Source of the DNA: Sindora glabra
Taxonomy: Eukaryota; Streptophyta; Magnoliopsida; Fabales; Fabaceae
Direction: 5' to 3'
NCBI GenBank assembly: GCA_020226215.1
Contig: CM035228.1
Span: forward strand, 65,011,989-65,075,988
Length of the DNA stretch: 64,000 nucleotides
Below the pieces are notes generated by a model. That model was given only the letters and a program-made list of their open reading frames with translations, had not been told where the DNA came from and ran no database searches. Below are positions 23,184 through 35,559 of the stretch, piece by piece (the stretch's first letter is position 1; each line of letters starts with the position of its first letter). The translations under genes and the position numbers were made by a program.

Positions 23184-25902
23184 TTAGTCGATGGGAACTT
23201 CGACATCCATTTTTAAACCAGAATGTCCAAGAACCTGCAATAAAATCAAGAGCAGATTTAAGGTGTATCAGAGAAGTTCTTACACATGAAAATTCACCTC
23301 AATTGCAGCATAAAGACAAAGCACATGCAGACTCCATTTTCAATCAATGGTTCATGTCAGCATTGAATTTCAATGTTATATGCATTAAACAGAGAAATTA
23401 GCACCCAGTTCATAAGTAGTAGAGGAAGATGTTGTACAAAGCGAGGTTGCCTGGTAAACAATACAATATTAATGAAAATGCAAGGTCACTTTTGTGCAAA
23501 CTAAGCTTGTTTTTATTAAAAGGGAAAATTGTCGTTTTATGATTATATAAACCTAAAAGTTTCAGTTCTTTCATATACTAGCATTAGTATTGAACATGCT
23601 CTAATTGGGGAAGCAACCAGAAGATGCTGATGATTCAGTTGCCCTCAATGCCTTTAGTTATGTTGTTATAAACATTGGTTTTATACAAAAAGGAAGAAAG
23701 GAATGTCATGATCAGTTTCCAGAATAATTGTAGGAAGTTAGCTAAGGGAGATCAGCTATTTTCTATATTAGTAAACTCAATTCATTCAACACATGACATA
23801 TAAGTCTTCTATATAAATGAAGGTGATTAACTCAAGCTTAGCAAATTGCTAAATTTTCTCATCCTATTATATATACAATAATTTATGTATTACAAAAATA
23901 GGCATTAAATGCGTAGACCTTAATAAAGTCGTCCACTTTCAGGTGAGAATCCGTTTTGTATCCTGCTTCTTGAAGACCTTGGCTCAAGATATGCTGCAAG
24001 GCACACAGCACACCAGCTTTATGATGCTCCCTTCAGATATAATACTGTAGTTTCTGAGGTGTACAATAGTATATGAATAACAATGACAACTGCATTGCTA
24101 ACTATGTAAGTAGCCAGTCACATTGAATTCAGAGAAAAACAAGGTACAAAATTCTATATATCTTTGGACCAAACTTATTCATCAATAGCATGGCATGTCT
24201 CCAATGAAATTGGCTCTCCCATCAGTGTACATGCAAAGAAAGAGAGTCCATGAATTTGAAACAAATTCTCATGTAAACCTGACTGCAGGCATTCTGCACT
24301 ATATCAAACTTGTGTGAGATGTTCATTAAAAATAGCAACAGAAGAAATTCATTCCTATGATATTAATTGGGTTTCAAAATACTTAAAGCAACTATTAGCT
24401 GTGTCAAAGGTAAGAAAGTAGTCATAAAAGGATTATTTCACATCAAAACACTATTGATAAAACAGTTAGTATTGAGGCATACAAGAAACTGCATGTAGCC
24501 TTAGTCATACCTCTTTCTGCTCCTCAGAAAGGAAGGGACCAGACAAATCGCTTAGCACTTCTAGCATGTCTTTGAATGTTACTTTTCCGTCATAGTCTGA
24601 ATCATATACTTTGAAAATAACTGGGGCAAAATGAAGGAAGAAAGAAAGAAAATAAAACATCTTCAATCATTTTAATTGTAAAATACAGTTCATCTGAGAG
24701 ACCATGGTTAAGGATTCTATTAATGACTAAGCAGTAAAATTTGATAAAGGGAAGAAATAAGGAAGGATAAATTGTATTTCTCGGCCTGAATATTCATATT
24801 CAATTTCATCACAATTTTTTTGCCTCCCCTTCTAGTAATTACCATAATGGATAGCATATTCTCTATCATAAGAGTACAAAAACCACAATATTTTAGCACT
24901 TGGAACAGATCAGTCTAACATAGCTATCACAGTACCATCTGGATCCAACTGCAAGTTCTTGTTAAGATAACAAAAGTACTTAAGTCTTCATACTTTTTAA
25001 CATACCTAAAGACTTCAGATGTATTAAAAGAATAATTCATCTTATTTGGATGCACAGTGACTTGACTTGTTAGAAATAGGAAAAAAAAAATTTGAAGATT
25101 GCTACCCCCCAAAAACAAAAGATTATTAATTAATTACATTGTAAATATTGAAACATAGACCAGACAGATTTATGAACAACTTTAAATCCCAAACCTATCA
25201 GATCTTGTTCTGAACCATACATGCATTGACATATGTAAGTAAATATGCAATTACAAGATGATCATCTCATATACCTAACCAACATATCTTTTAGCCCCTC
25301 AAACACGCTGCTTTACTAACTTCAAAGTAAAAGCAATGATTCATAATTCAATCAACTACATATAATTCTGCCATGTAACCAATACCTACATTCAATTTTC
25401 TGCTCTTTACTAGCTTTAGGACTAAATGCAGACAAGAATTCCACAAAGTCCTTAAAATTCAAGCCATCCACCATCTTAAAAAGCCTCTGTAAAATGTCAA
25501 TATAAACATAAAATTAAGTCCTTCTTCCAACTAATAATTAATTATAAAAAAAGAAAAAGGAAAGTCAAATTCAGACATGGAGACCACTTGAATGGAATCA
25601 TTTACGCATTGCTACCTGGGAAAGCGGATTCATTGAGAACTCAGGAACTGATAACAGTTCATCCCCGGAAATAAATCCATTCCCATTGCGATCAAGTTGA
25701 CAAAACCTCTTATATAAGGATACTATTTCCTGCTGGGAAACTGGGTTTCCAACCAAAAATCCATTCAACTTGAAAATAGAAATACTAAAAAACGAAAAGG
25801 GAAGAAAAAAGACACAGATACTGAAGACTCACATAGTTTCTTACAGTGTACTTGGACATCTTCAATGTCGTACTGAGTTAACATAGATGGAGAATTTCCC
25901 AT
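23184..25902 (-). CDS. Calcineurin B-like EF-hand protein, six exons, 175 residues
   Basis: I assembled six exons with GT-AG introns: 25833-25902, 25616-25740, 25390-25486, 24511-24620, 23919-23993 and 23184-23234 (stop TAA). They total 528 bases with consistent phase. The product starts MGNSPSML, an N-myristoylation consensus (Gly2, Ser6). EF-hand 1 is canonical (D40 R N42 G N44 G F I S48 .. E51). EF-hand 3 is also intact (D104-S-D106-Y-D108-G-K110 .. D115). EF-hands 2 and 4 are degenerate. The C terminus is VEVPID. Length and exon content match the plant calcineurin B-like EF-hand protein of Arabidopsis At3g18430 type, which is distinct from the CBL/SOS3 family. Its role is inferred to be a membrane-attached Ca2+ sensor; plants lack the classical calcineurin A partner, so the target is unknown. 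The gene converges on the dirigent gene at 16713, with a copia element between them. Confidence 0.93.
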
Positions 25903-26307
25903 TGATAAGAGTTTTTAGCTACAGAGTGAAGCAAGGTCTTCCAATTAATCAACCAATAAAAGTAATCCAAAACAATAAAAAATCAATTCAAATCTGAATT
26001 CTTACAGGGAAAAAAAAGAACAGCTGAATAATCTGGTAAAGTTTTAATTTTTCTCAGCAACCGAACAGAAAGCCAAAAGTAGACAAAGTTGAGATGGAAA
26101 GAGAAAAGGGACATGAAAGCACAGAGCAGCTACTTGGCAGGTTTGAGGGAAGATGGGATTGAAGAAACAGAGGCAAGAGTTGCGTTGTCATTGTCGAATA
26201 GCTGAGTGCGCTCAAAAAGCACATGGAATGGAATCGTTTCGTTCGAGAGATAGGCTTACTTTCCTCGATTCTTCGTCCATTTATCCATTTATTTCGGTGC
26301 TTGCTAT
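25903..26307 (-). promoter_or_regulatory. Leader and proximal promoter of the calcineurin B-like gene
   Basis: The stretch upstream of the minus-strand ATG has no other gene; the 79-residue open frame at 26153-26392 is plus strand, overlaps a foldback repeat and looks like chance. No clear TATA box was seen on the minus strand. Transcription probably starts somewhere in this interval. Confidence 0.35.
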
Positions 26308-26455
26308 GGTGCCCCTAGGGGTTTGGTATCCGAGTAATGTGGCAAAATACAAGTTACTGGATAAGATTGCAAAAATCTTAGTATTGACTTAGTAATCTCA
26401 TCCAATGGCTTGTATTTTGCCACACCACCCCGGGTACCAAACCCCTAGGGGCACC
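26308..26455. mobile_element. 148-bp foldback (MITE-like) inverted repeat
   Basis: Left arm 26308-26370 and right arm 26392-26455 are near-perfect inverted copies. They start with GGTGCCCCTAGGGGTTTGG and share GTGGCAAAATACAAG; only some ten of about 63 positions differ. A spacer of about 20 bases separates them. The arms hold an inner palindrome CCCCTAGGGG. It is GC-rich compared with its surroundings. A clean target duplication was not found, though TA flanks are possible. It is probably a MITE in the promoter of the calcineurin B-like gene; a regulatory hairpin is an alternative. Confidence 0.75.
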
Positions 26456-26609
26456 TTAGAATTCACCATTTATTGTTTAAACGGCGGGTTCTGAATGATT
26501 TGCTATGCCACATTGTAAGTACAAGCCCCGGGTTTTGTCTTTTCTCTCACCTTTTTTTCTTTTTTTTTTCAACTTTACCCGTAATTTTAATAGTTAACAT
26601 TCTGGTATG

Positions 26610-27775
26610 GATGTAACGAATTAATTTAAAATTAATATAATTTTATCTATCTAAAATCAAAATTAATGTAGAAAATAATAACAGTGATCCAATCTGATAA
26701 AAAATTAGAATTGGTCAATCCAATTTGATAAAAGACTAAAATTGATAAGTATTATCCGTCTGATTATTGGATTAGCCTATTAACTTGATAATAGTAGTAA
26801 ATAATAAAAAAATAATTTATTATATATTTAATTTTTATATAAATATTAAAATAATAATTCTAATATATTAAAATTATAGTTTAATATATATAATATTGAA
26901 ATTATACATATGAACAATATTAAATAATTTTTATATTAAAATTAATAAATTTATATATTTAATATTATTAATATATATTATATAAGTTTATCAAAATAAA
27001 TAATTATATTAAAATTTGAATTGATACTTTAATATTTAAATTTTGAATTATTTAAAAATTTTAAATAAATAATTTTGATATTAATTTTAAATATATTATA
27101 TACTTATATATAATATAATATATTATTATTTATTTTTTATTATTATATAAAATTTTTATAATTATTTTTATTAATATATTATTTATATATATTTTATAAT
27201 ATATAGATTATTAAATATATTTATTTTCATATATAATACTTTGAACTTGATCAATATATATTTAATAATATATGTTTATTTTATTAAATAAAATAAATAT
27301 ATAATATAAAATTTTCATCAATACAAAATTTAAATTATCTTATTAAATGTATATATTATTAAATACAAATTTATGTATTTACTAGATTTTAATAATATAT
27401 ATTTATTTTCATATATAATAAATATGATTCATTGACATATACAATAAAATTTTAAGTCATAATAATAATATATAATTATATTTAATAAATAATAATATAA
27501 AATTAATAATAAACAAACAACTAATATGATAATAATAATAATAATAAAAGAAATATAATGGATTATCAAAACTTACCTGAACCTGCCTAGTAAATATCGA
27601 CTTAGAATTGGGACTGGGATTGAGACTATAGCAACCCGATTTGGACCTAACCTAGATTTGGACTTGATCTAGTAAAAAAATAGCTCGACCCGAGACTGGT
27701 CTGACATATAGTTTTTGCTTGTTAGGTTAACCTGATAAGGTTGGGTTAACCCGTTTTGACAAGTCTACACTCTAC
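26610..27775. mobile_element. Possible non-autonomous hAT-like element with AT-only interior
   Basis: The interval starts with GGTATGGATGTAACG and ends with GTTTTGACAAGTCTACAC, two flanks reminiscent of plant hAT MITEs. The middle (26800-27560) is almost purely A and T. The last 200 bases have repeated CCCGA/GGGTTAACC motifs. The AT interior and the CTATTAACTTGATAATA motif near 26780 recur at 11800-12300. Neither terminal repeats nor a target duplication could be fixed, so borders are approximate. Confidence 0.3.
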
Positions 27776-28980
27776 CCATTTAAGTTATTTTCTATCCAAA
27801 AAAAATTAACAAAGATCAAAACATCGTTTTGAACACTCTTCTCTTCTTACACTCTTCTTTTTCACTGAATCCTTATATAAATCATTTTGAATACTCTTCT
27901 CACATATGTCTTCCAATTTTTAGATTGACAAGTATTGTACTTTTATGGTGATGATACTCTAGAAATAATGTTCTTATTTAGTTGTTTCTCATCAATATCA
28001 ATTATTATCGGACACAAACTTAGGACTTTGTTTCAATGTTGTGTCTTTGAGACAAATGCAAAGAAATTAAGTAACGTTTCCAAATATAGAGATATTTAAT
28101 ATTAAATTTTCTCACTTTCATTTCATTTTTGTTTATAACATTATTCAACATTAGTACCAATTCATTCTCATTTAGACACTCATTCTCAATGTTTGCTTAA
28201 GTGGTTTTTGCTAATTTACTTACTGCTTTGAAGTGCAACCTTTAGTTTTAGAGCTTAGTGGTACTACTAAATCATGTCTTTCATTTTTTGCAACATTAGT
28301 ATTGAGCTCATAAAATGATTGAAGAAAATTGTACTCTAATTTTGGTTTATTGTAAGCTTTGATAATATATTTATTTGTTGCTAATAAAATAATAATCAAA
28401 ATGACATCATTTTGATCTTTATTAACTTTTTTGGATGGAAAACAATTTAAGTGGATAAAGTACTAATTGTTGAAATCACAAGTAGGAAACTTGCAACTCT
28501 TGAAACCTCAAATTGATAAAGTGAAAAAGAATAAAATTTCAAGTAAGTAAAATATATTTTTTTAAAAATAAAAACTAAATCTTTTTAAGTGGTGACTTTA
28601 GTAGAAAACTAGTATCTAATACTACCAATAGCCATTTATTTTGATAGTAATTTTTTGTTTGGTTAAGAATGGAAAATTATGATTAGGCAAGTTATTTTGC
28701 AATTATAGCACAAGTTTGTCAAATTAGAAAATTAACCTTATAGTGCATAACAAAAAACCTACATTACATTGTATATAAGAAGTGTAGCTACAAAGAAAAA
28801 TGGCAGTGAACAGCAAGGACAAAGGAGAACATAATAAATGGAACCAAGCACAACATTATTTAGTAGTAACTATGGGCAACAAGGCATTGGAATTAAGGGT
28901 CCACTATTGATGTGCTCAACTTTAATTAATTAATTGTAGTTTTGTAGTTATCATATTTGAGGTTCATTTTCTTACCATAA
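27776..28980. other. AT-rich region without gene
   Basis: No open frame of note. A loose inverted pair (AACAAAGATCAAAACATCG near 27808 and TTTTGATCTTTATTAACTT near 28410) suggests a further degenerate DNA element of about 0.6 kb, but its borders are unclear. Confidence 0.35.
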
Positions 28981-29460
28981 TCTTTATTATGATTAAACTA
29001 TACAAGCTAGCGATTGAAATGTGTAAAGATAGCCTCTGATCGTGACTTTGGCAGTAAGGAGAATGGAAATGAAGAATTAGCTAAATTAGATAATGGTTCA
29101 TAGAGGGTGAAAGAGGTAAGGGAAGAAATTAGTGAGCTCTCCAATATACATAGATATGTGGTAGAAATGTGTGCCTTGGAAGGAAGTAAAGGCAAGTATA
29201 TGGGGATAATTCTCTTAGTGTGATCTTTATTATGATTAAACCATGCAAGCAAGGATCGACGTATGTAAGGATGACCTCTAATGGTGACTTTAGTAGTGAG
29301 GAGGATGGAAGTGAAGAGTTAGTTAAATTAGAAAGTGGTTTGTAAAAAGTGAAATGGATAGGGGGAAGAAATTGGTGAGCTCCCTGAAAAATGATATGTG
29401 AGAGAAAATATATGCCTTAGAGAGAAATAAAGGCAAATGTGTAAGCATTGCTGTGGAAAG
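28981..29460 (+). repeat. Tandem duplication, period about 243 bp
   Basis: The unit starting TCTTTATTATGATTAAAC at 28981 recurs at 29224 and can be followed to about 29460 (shared AGTGAGCTC/GGTGAGCTC, GCCTT..A..AGGCAA). The two copies are clearly diverged. Both translate in part to acidic protein-like sequence (GDF.S.E.G.EEL.KL), so the duplication may sit within the 5-prime part of the transposase remnant that follows. Confidence 0.7.
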
Positions 29461-29559
29461 TAGAGAGCAAGGCCATTTAAAACAACTACTAAGGTCACAA
29501 AATGGTGAAAGTGAGTGTGAAGGAAAATTGAGTGAAGGGGAAACAGTAAGCTTAGTAAT

Positions 29560-31665
29560 GAAACTAATATGATTGCCATATTAAGCTTATTCGACGAAGA
29601 GGTGCTTAGGCTAAATTTTGACAAGTGGAAGTCAGATCACTAATTTTATTAAAAGTATGCACTATTGAATGATTTTGGTGTTCAATTGGGTGATCTTTGA
29701 AAAAAAAAAGAAGGGAGAAAGTTTGTATAGAAAGTTTTAGGATGAAAAAGTTCTTAAAAATGCCAAATAGGAAAAAAAACACATAATGCTAACCAAATGC
29801 AGCTGCAAAGCTTCCTTTGAATTATAGGCTAAAAAGAATAGTGAGATATGGTATGTTGCTTACTTCAAATCAAAGCATAATCACCTGATGCTTAAATCAA
29901 AACACATACCATTACACTAGTTACACAAGTTTCTAATAGAGGGGGACATTACATAAATCAATGGGTTATACACGTATAGTTTCAAAAGGTAACAAAAATA
30001 TAGCTATATGATAGGTAAATTAAAAAGATCTGGTTAGTGTGGATTTAGCAAGAAGAATTTGTACAATCATATCAACAAAGAATGCAAGTGAACAAAGATA
30101 CAATGGTAACAATTAGTTATTTGAATGTTAAGGCTAATAATGATCTAATGTTCTTCATGAAGTACTTGGTTACTAAAAATGGTAGTCTTGAACACTTATT
30201 TTCGATAAATGAAAATAGCAAGGTGGACTACTATTGTTTTAAGGATGTTTTTATATTTAATGGTAGATACAAGAAGAATAATTACAACATAGCTATTATA
30301 ATTTTTTATGGGGTGAACAATCATAAAAACACAATGATATTTAAATGTGCACTAGTGAAAAATGAAACAGAAGACACCTAAAATTAGGTTTTGAAGGAAT
30401 TCTTAGAAGTAATGAATAGGAAAAGACCATGTTTAGTTATCATAAATGGTAATAAGGCTATAAAAAATGCCATTGAAACCATGCTATCTGAATACTATCA
30501 TAAGAAGCGTGCATAGCACTTGGCTAAAAATGCTATGAGCAATGTTAAGGATCATAGGTTCAATGAGATGTTTAAGAGGTGCATGTTCGTGATTGTAATT
30601 GTAGATAGGCTTGAGGAAATATTGAAGAATAGGATTAATAAGCCAGAGCTTCGAGGCAATAAGTGGATTGGAAAAAAATTATCAAAAGTGAAATAAATAG
30701 GCAATCACATATTTGTATAGGAAGTTATTTGTTAGGCTATGTATAACATCCAAGTACAAGGGCCTAAACTCATACATAAAAATTTTTAGTGTGTGCAGTC
30801 AAAACATTTTTGATTTCATATAGTATTTCTAATATTTTTTTATTATGTTAGGTATAATAAGTTTTAGGATGACTTTAAGTTCTTACATAATATTCCTATA
30901 TTAATTACATATTTGAACTTTTATTGAGAAGAGTGCTACACTGAACTACGCTAGAATAGCCTTCCTCGTGTTTTGGAGGAAGACAACATTATCTATTACT
31001 TATTTAGTTTCAAGTCATAGCCATGAGATAGACATGAAGATATTTGTAGGGAAAATGTTAGTAGGCTTAGGAGAGGGTGGGACATAAACTTCAATTAGGA
31101 AAAGGTTATGTTCAAGTGTTTGTGTAGGAATTGAAGTCATTTGGCATTTGATATAGACACATCATGTCTGTCATAGTCTATGAAAGCATTAAGAAATTAC
31201 TTGGCAACTACATGTAAAAAAGATGAATCATGGATGCTAAAAGCATTGAGTACATTCAAGGAAGGATAGGTGTGGATAAGGAAAATCTCACTAACTTAGG
31301 TTATGATGTGCTTTTATAGCACATTCACCAGTTATGCAATTTTATGGTAAAATCCAAGGATAACTTTTTAATAATACAACTTCATATTAAAAATATATTT
31401 CACAACTTGGAGATAGGTAGCTAAAAAATAACAATTAATGTAGAGGTGGATAATTTCAATAACATTAGGAATCTGTTGAAGGCAAAAGGTAAAGGTTATC
31501 ATTGACAACAACTGACCAAACTAAGAAGTAAAAAAGTATGTCAACACCTTAGTCACAATAAGAAGACATGCACATGGAAAATAAAAATTGATGATACTCA
31601 TATAGACCCCTTCAATGATGATGGTATATAGGAAGTAAAAAGGACTACCGTCCAAGGATGGGTAG
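29560..31665 (+). pseudogene. FAR1-like (MULE-type) transposase pseudogene, copy 1
   Basis: Plus-strand frames show a FAR1 protein in order. A FAR1 DNA-binding region comes first, with FDEEVLRLNFDKW near 29590 and the WYVAYFKSKHNHLMLKSK hallmark near 29850-29910. A 99-residue open frame (30082-30381) covers the start of the MULE transposase domain, with DYYCFKDVFIFNGRY and YGVNNHKNTMIFKCALV. Next come GNKAIKNAIETML and HLAKNAMSNV near 30440-30550, the equivalents of the TD.D and WH.KN motifs with Asp lost. A SWIM-like MFKCLCRN near 31108 and a CQHLSHNKKTC knuckle near 31535 follow. Several stops and shifts kill it. Domesticated FHY3/FAR1 genes look similar but are intact, so this is read as a dead transposon copy. 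Confidence 0.75.
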
Positions 31666-34600
31666 ATGACGTTCAAGAATTATCATTACATATTATCATT
31701 TTCTTATTATTATTGATATTACAAGAATTATTGAGTGTGATGCATGATAAGATACATTTTGGTAATCATTTTTCCATCATTTCTAACCTTATTATTATAT
31801 AAGATGATTGCATGTGAGGCATTTTGCGAATAGCATCATCAATGATTGGTATGGTTGATAATGATGCAAAGTCCGTGGCAAATGACTTAAGCACAATTGC
31901 AATATAGACTTTAGATGGAAGGACATACAATGACGGAAGTGATTCCATGCTATAAGTCACCATGACTTTAGATAGATTGGAATTATGTTTCCTTTGTAAA
32001 TCAGTCTAGTCGAATTAGACATTGTATTTAGTATCTTTCATTATATATCCATCATATGTTGCTCTATATATACATTAACAATAGAAATATGGCAAAGAAG
32101 TTTAACTTCAATAGCTATCATACCCATTTATGCTAGGAAATAGGAAAAAAATATCAAGGTGAATAAGGGCTTGTTTAGTTTCAGATTAAATGGTTATTTA
32201 TTTTTATCTTTTTCCATGTTCTAGTCATCATAGCGTGAACATAGTAAATTGTGTGATGTAATTTCCACTACGTTCATTTTCATGCATAAAATTGAATTAA
32301 AAGCCTTAAAGATGACATTTTTTTAGCATTATCATGCTAACATAAGTAATTATTAGATGTAATCTACATTACTTTTATATCATTCTTAATAAATTTAATA
32401 TTTATTGTATGATTATTATTATACCATAACATGCAATGCTGAGTATGCAATTCGTATTAATAGAGGTATTAATGAACTATTTGGTTTAATTACCCATTTT
32501 TAGCTATTAATGCTTAAGATGCAACAACCTATGTGCCAAAATCACATACACCACACTAGCCATCAATAACCGTATAACAAGATTACTAATAATTGTACAG
32601 TTACAAAGCAAGGCAATAGTTACTAAGTTATGCCCCTTTATCTTGCCACATGCTCACTCTAGCAATATGCTACCATATTGGTTGTATGGTGATAAATTTC
32701 TTGCTTGCAATTCACAAAATGCACAAAATGAAATACTAAATGTAGGCATTAGGCCTAAAATATAATACTATTAAAGAAAGTGCACTATTATTATTTATGA
32801 TGGCCATAAAGCCCAAGGAAAGCTTGTACATAAGCAAGCTTTTTTTAGTCCCACTAAAAAACTAATAATAACCCAACTAATATCTTAGCCAAAAATTAAA
32901 GGTATGGTACAATGATTTATAAATTAGGAGGCCCCCTAACCATGGTCATTTGTTATCATCTTATTCCATTACCGTTGAAAAACCTTTATTCACAATTATT
33001 GAATCCCTATCACAATGAATAAGCATGCTTTTCTATCATCTATTCTTAAGTCTAATCTTACATTTTTCCATCCTCTACTAAGCTATAGCCATAGCTGCTT
33101 TTGTGATTAATGCATTCAACCTCCTATACATGGACTAATACTATTTGAAATGTCCCAAGACTTCTTATCACTTAACATATAGTTTTTTCCAAAGTCTACT
33201 AGCAAATGCTACATACAAATCCTTAATTAAATTTATTACATTGTAAACAAATAATAACATTGTAAAATCTTACCAATATTATAGTTAATGTGTCTATTAT
33301 ATAATGTTATGTCTCTCTTAAAAATGCCACTTTGTTCAACCACAACACTGGCTAGTATACATAAAAGAAGTAAGTTACTATATTAGGCATTATAAACACA
33401 ATGGTCACTAACTACTAAACCAAATAATCCTCCAAAACTAACTTTGGCAATACCCATAACTTCTATGAAAGTCAAAATATGTTGCAAGTAACTAAATGTT
33501 TGCATGTTATGATGAAATATGCAAGCATGACATTGTCTTTCCCCCATTCATGCAGTTGTTTTCTAAGCCATTCACAATGAAACTTCAATCTTAAGTCTCG
33601 CACACTTTGTCTTATCTACTTTGTCACATATCTCTATCATAGATGATTGAACTATTGAATGGATAAACACATGAGTATTATTGCATAATATCTTTGCATT
33701 CAATGCGAGAATCTTGAATTGATAAGATAATTTAAACTAAAAGTCCTTAGCCTATCATAAGTTCAAGGAGTAGTGCTACTACTAACTCTTATCCATGCTT
33801 GAAGTACGTCTCTTTCTCATTCTTGCTTAGCCACACCCCCACCTTTTGCCATTTGTGTTGCTAGACTCATGCATGAACACTAAGCTCACCTTCATTTGCT
33901 TAGTCTGCAATATATTAATTAGCTTTTGTCAATAAAATTATTTTTCTTGGCTTTTAATGTTTATTATCTTAATAACTTATAGAAATCTTCATACAATTAT
34001 TGAAATGGGTAATTTTATCATGTAGGTAAGTAGTAGTAATAAGAATATATCAATACTGTTATCCATAAGAAGTTTTATTGTCACACATTAAAAGTCCAAA
34101 AAGTAAGCCTATATAATATGGTTGCCCTATGCCACCAAGCATCAAAACATAAGTAATGGTCTCATATTCTAGCGAAACAAATAGTTAAAGTAGCCATCCA
34201 TGATTAGTTAACAAAAATCTAGGTCAATTACATATTCATGTTGTACATTATACTTTAGATAACACTGTATAAGTCTATGAACATATTATAGTAGAAGTAT
34301 ATGTGAATGGTCCTAAATAAATATGTCACTATGATTATTACCATGTTTTCATCCATTGATATCTTGGTATTGTATGTTAATACCTAAAAAAGTTAAAAAA
34401 AAATAGAGTAAGTCTTAATAGACTTAGTGAATGTATCCTTTATTAAGCATTACAAATGTTATGGGTCATAATTTCTTACAATTTTATTTAATCATACATT
34501 AATTATAACTTTCAAAATCATAATTAATTATATTAGATCACATGTTTAGGGGGATTCACAAAAAATCCATATCATTTATTGCAAATCCATATAATGTCAT

Positions 34601-35555
34601 ATACCGAAGATCTATAAGTAACCTTAATAATCCACATCAAAATAATATTGCAATAAATATAAATGCACATCATGAATAGAGTGAATCTAGTCTCCTTTGC
34701 TTAAAAGGATTGTTGCATTGAATAGTGACATAATGTGCCATGCTAGAAATCTCAACACAAATTACCAACCTTTAGTAACAATTTAATTTACTATTTTAAC
34801 TCACAATAATCAATTAGTAACAATTTACCGTTTATATAAAATAATTTCAAGACAAAAAATGAATTGTCCTAATGTATAATTTTTTTAAACAATTTCGACC
34901 TTTTATTAAGATGAATTATTGTAACTATTAACTATATTTCATCGTTCTAATAGACAAAATAATAGTTCTATCTCCCTTAATTATCAACATTTTTAAGGAT
35001 TCTAACATTTTTATTACCAATGAACAATTTTTTCATATGTTATTTTTTTTGTACCTAAACCTTTTATGCAAATTCAATAATCTAAAGCAATAAATAATTC
35101 ATATATATCTTTACATCATTAATCAATTTTTTTATATATTAAATTAATGCATATTTTAGGATATTGACAAAATAATTTTGTAACCAAAAAAATATTTAAT
35201 CATCATTATTTATTCTAATCAAATAGTTTCATTCAAAACATTTTAATAGAAGATTTAATTAAATTTTAAAAAAATCATCAAATTAAAACTTTGATATTAA
35301 AAAATAATTATTTTTCATATTTTTAAAATATAATAATATTTCTATATACAAAGTTCATCCTTGTATCTTACACATACAAATTGTAATATTTATAAAAATG
35401 TATTTTTAATTTTTATATATTTTTACTTTTAGTTAGTCTTTAAGAGAATTAAAAAGTGAAGATATAATTTGTAGTTAAGTTAACCCTTTCTATACAAATC
35501 CTCGCCATGCTCGATATTAATGCATAGTGCTCCTTTTATTTTTTTCATATATGCA
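31666..35555. other. Long noncoding AT-rich region
   Basis: No gene or complete mobile element was recognised in almost 4 kb. A GGGCTTGTTTAGTTT motif near 32166 is similar to ends of Harbinger-type MITEs, but the partner end was not found. Some of this may be the untranslated part of the preceding transposon. Confidence 0.4.
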
Positions 35556-35559
35556 CTTG

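Noticed and set aside
26153..26392. 79-residue plus-strand frame upstream of the calcineurin B-like gene
   Set aside because: It runs through the foldback repeat and shows no family similarity; antisense to the promoter.
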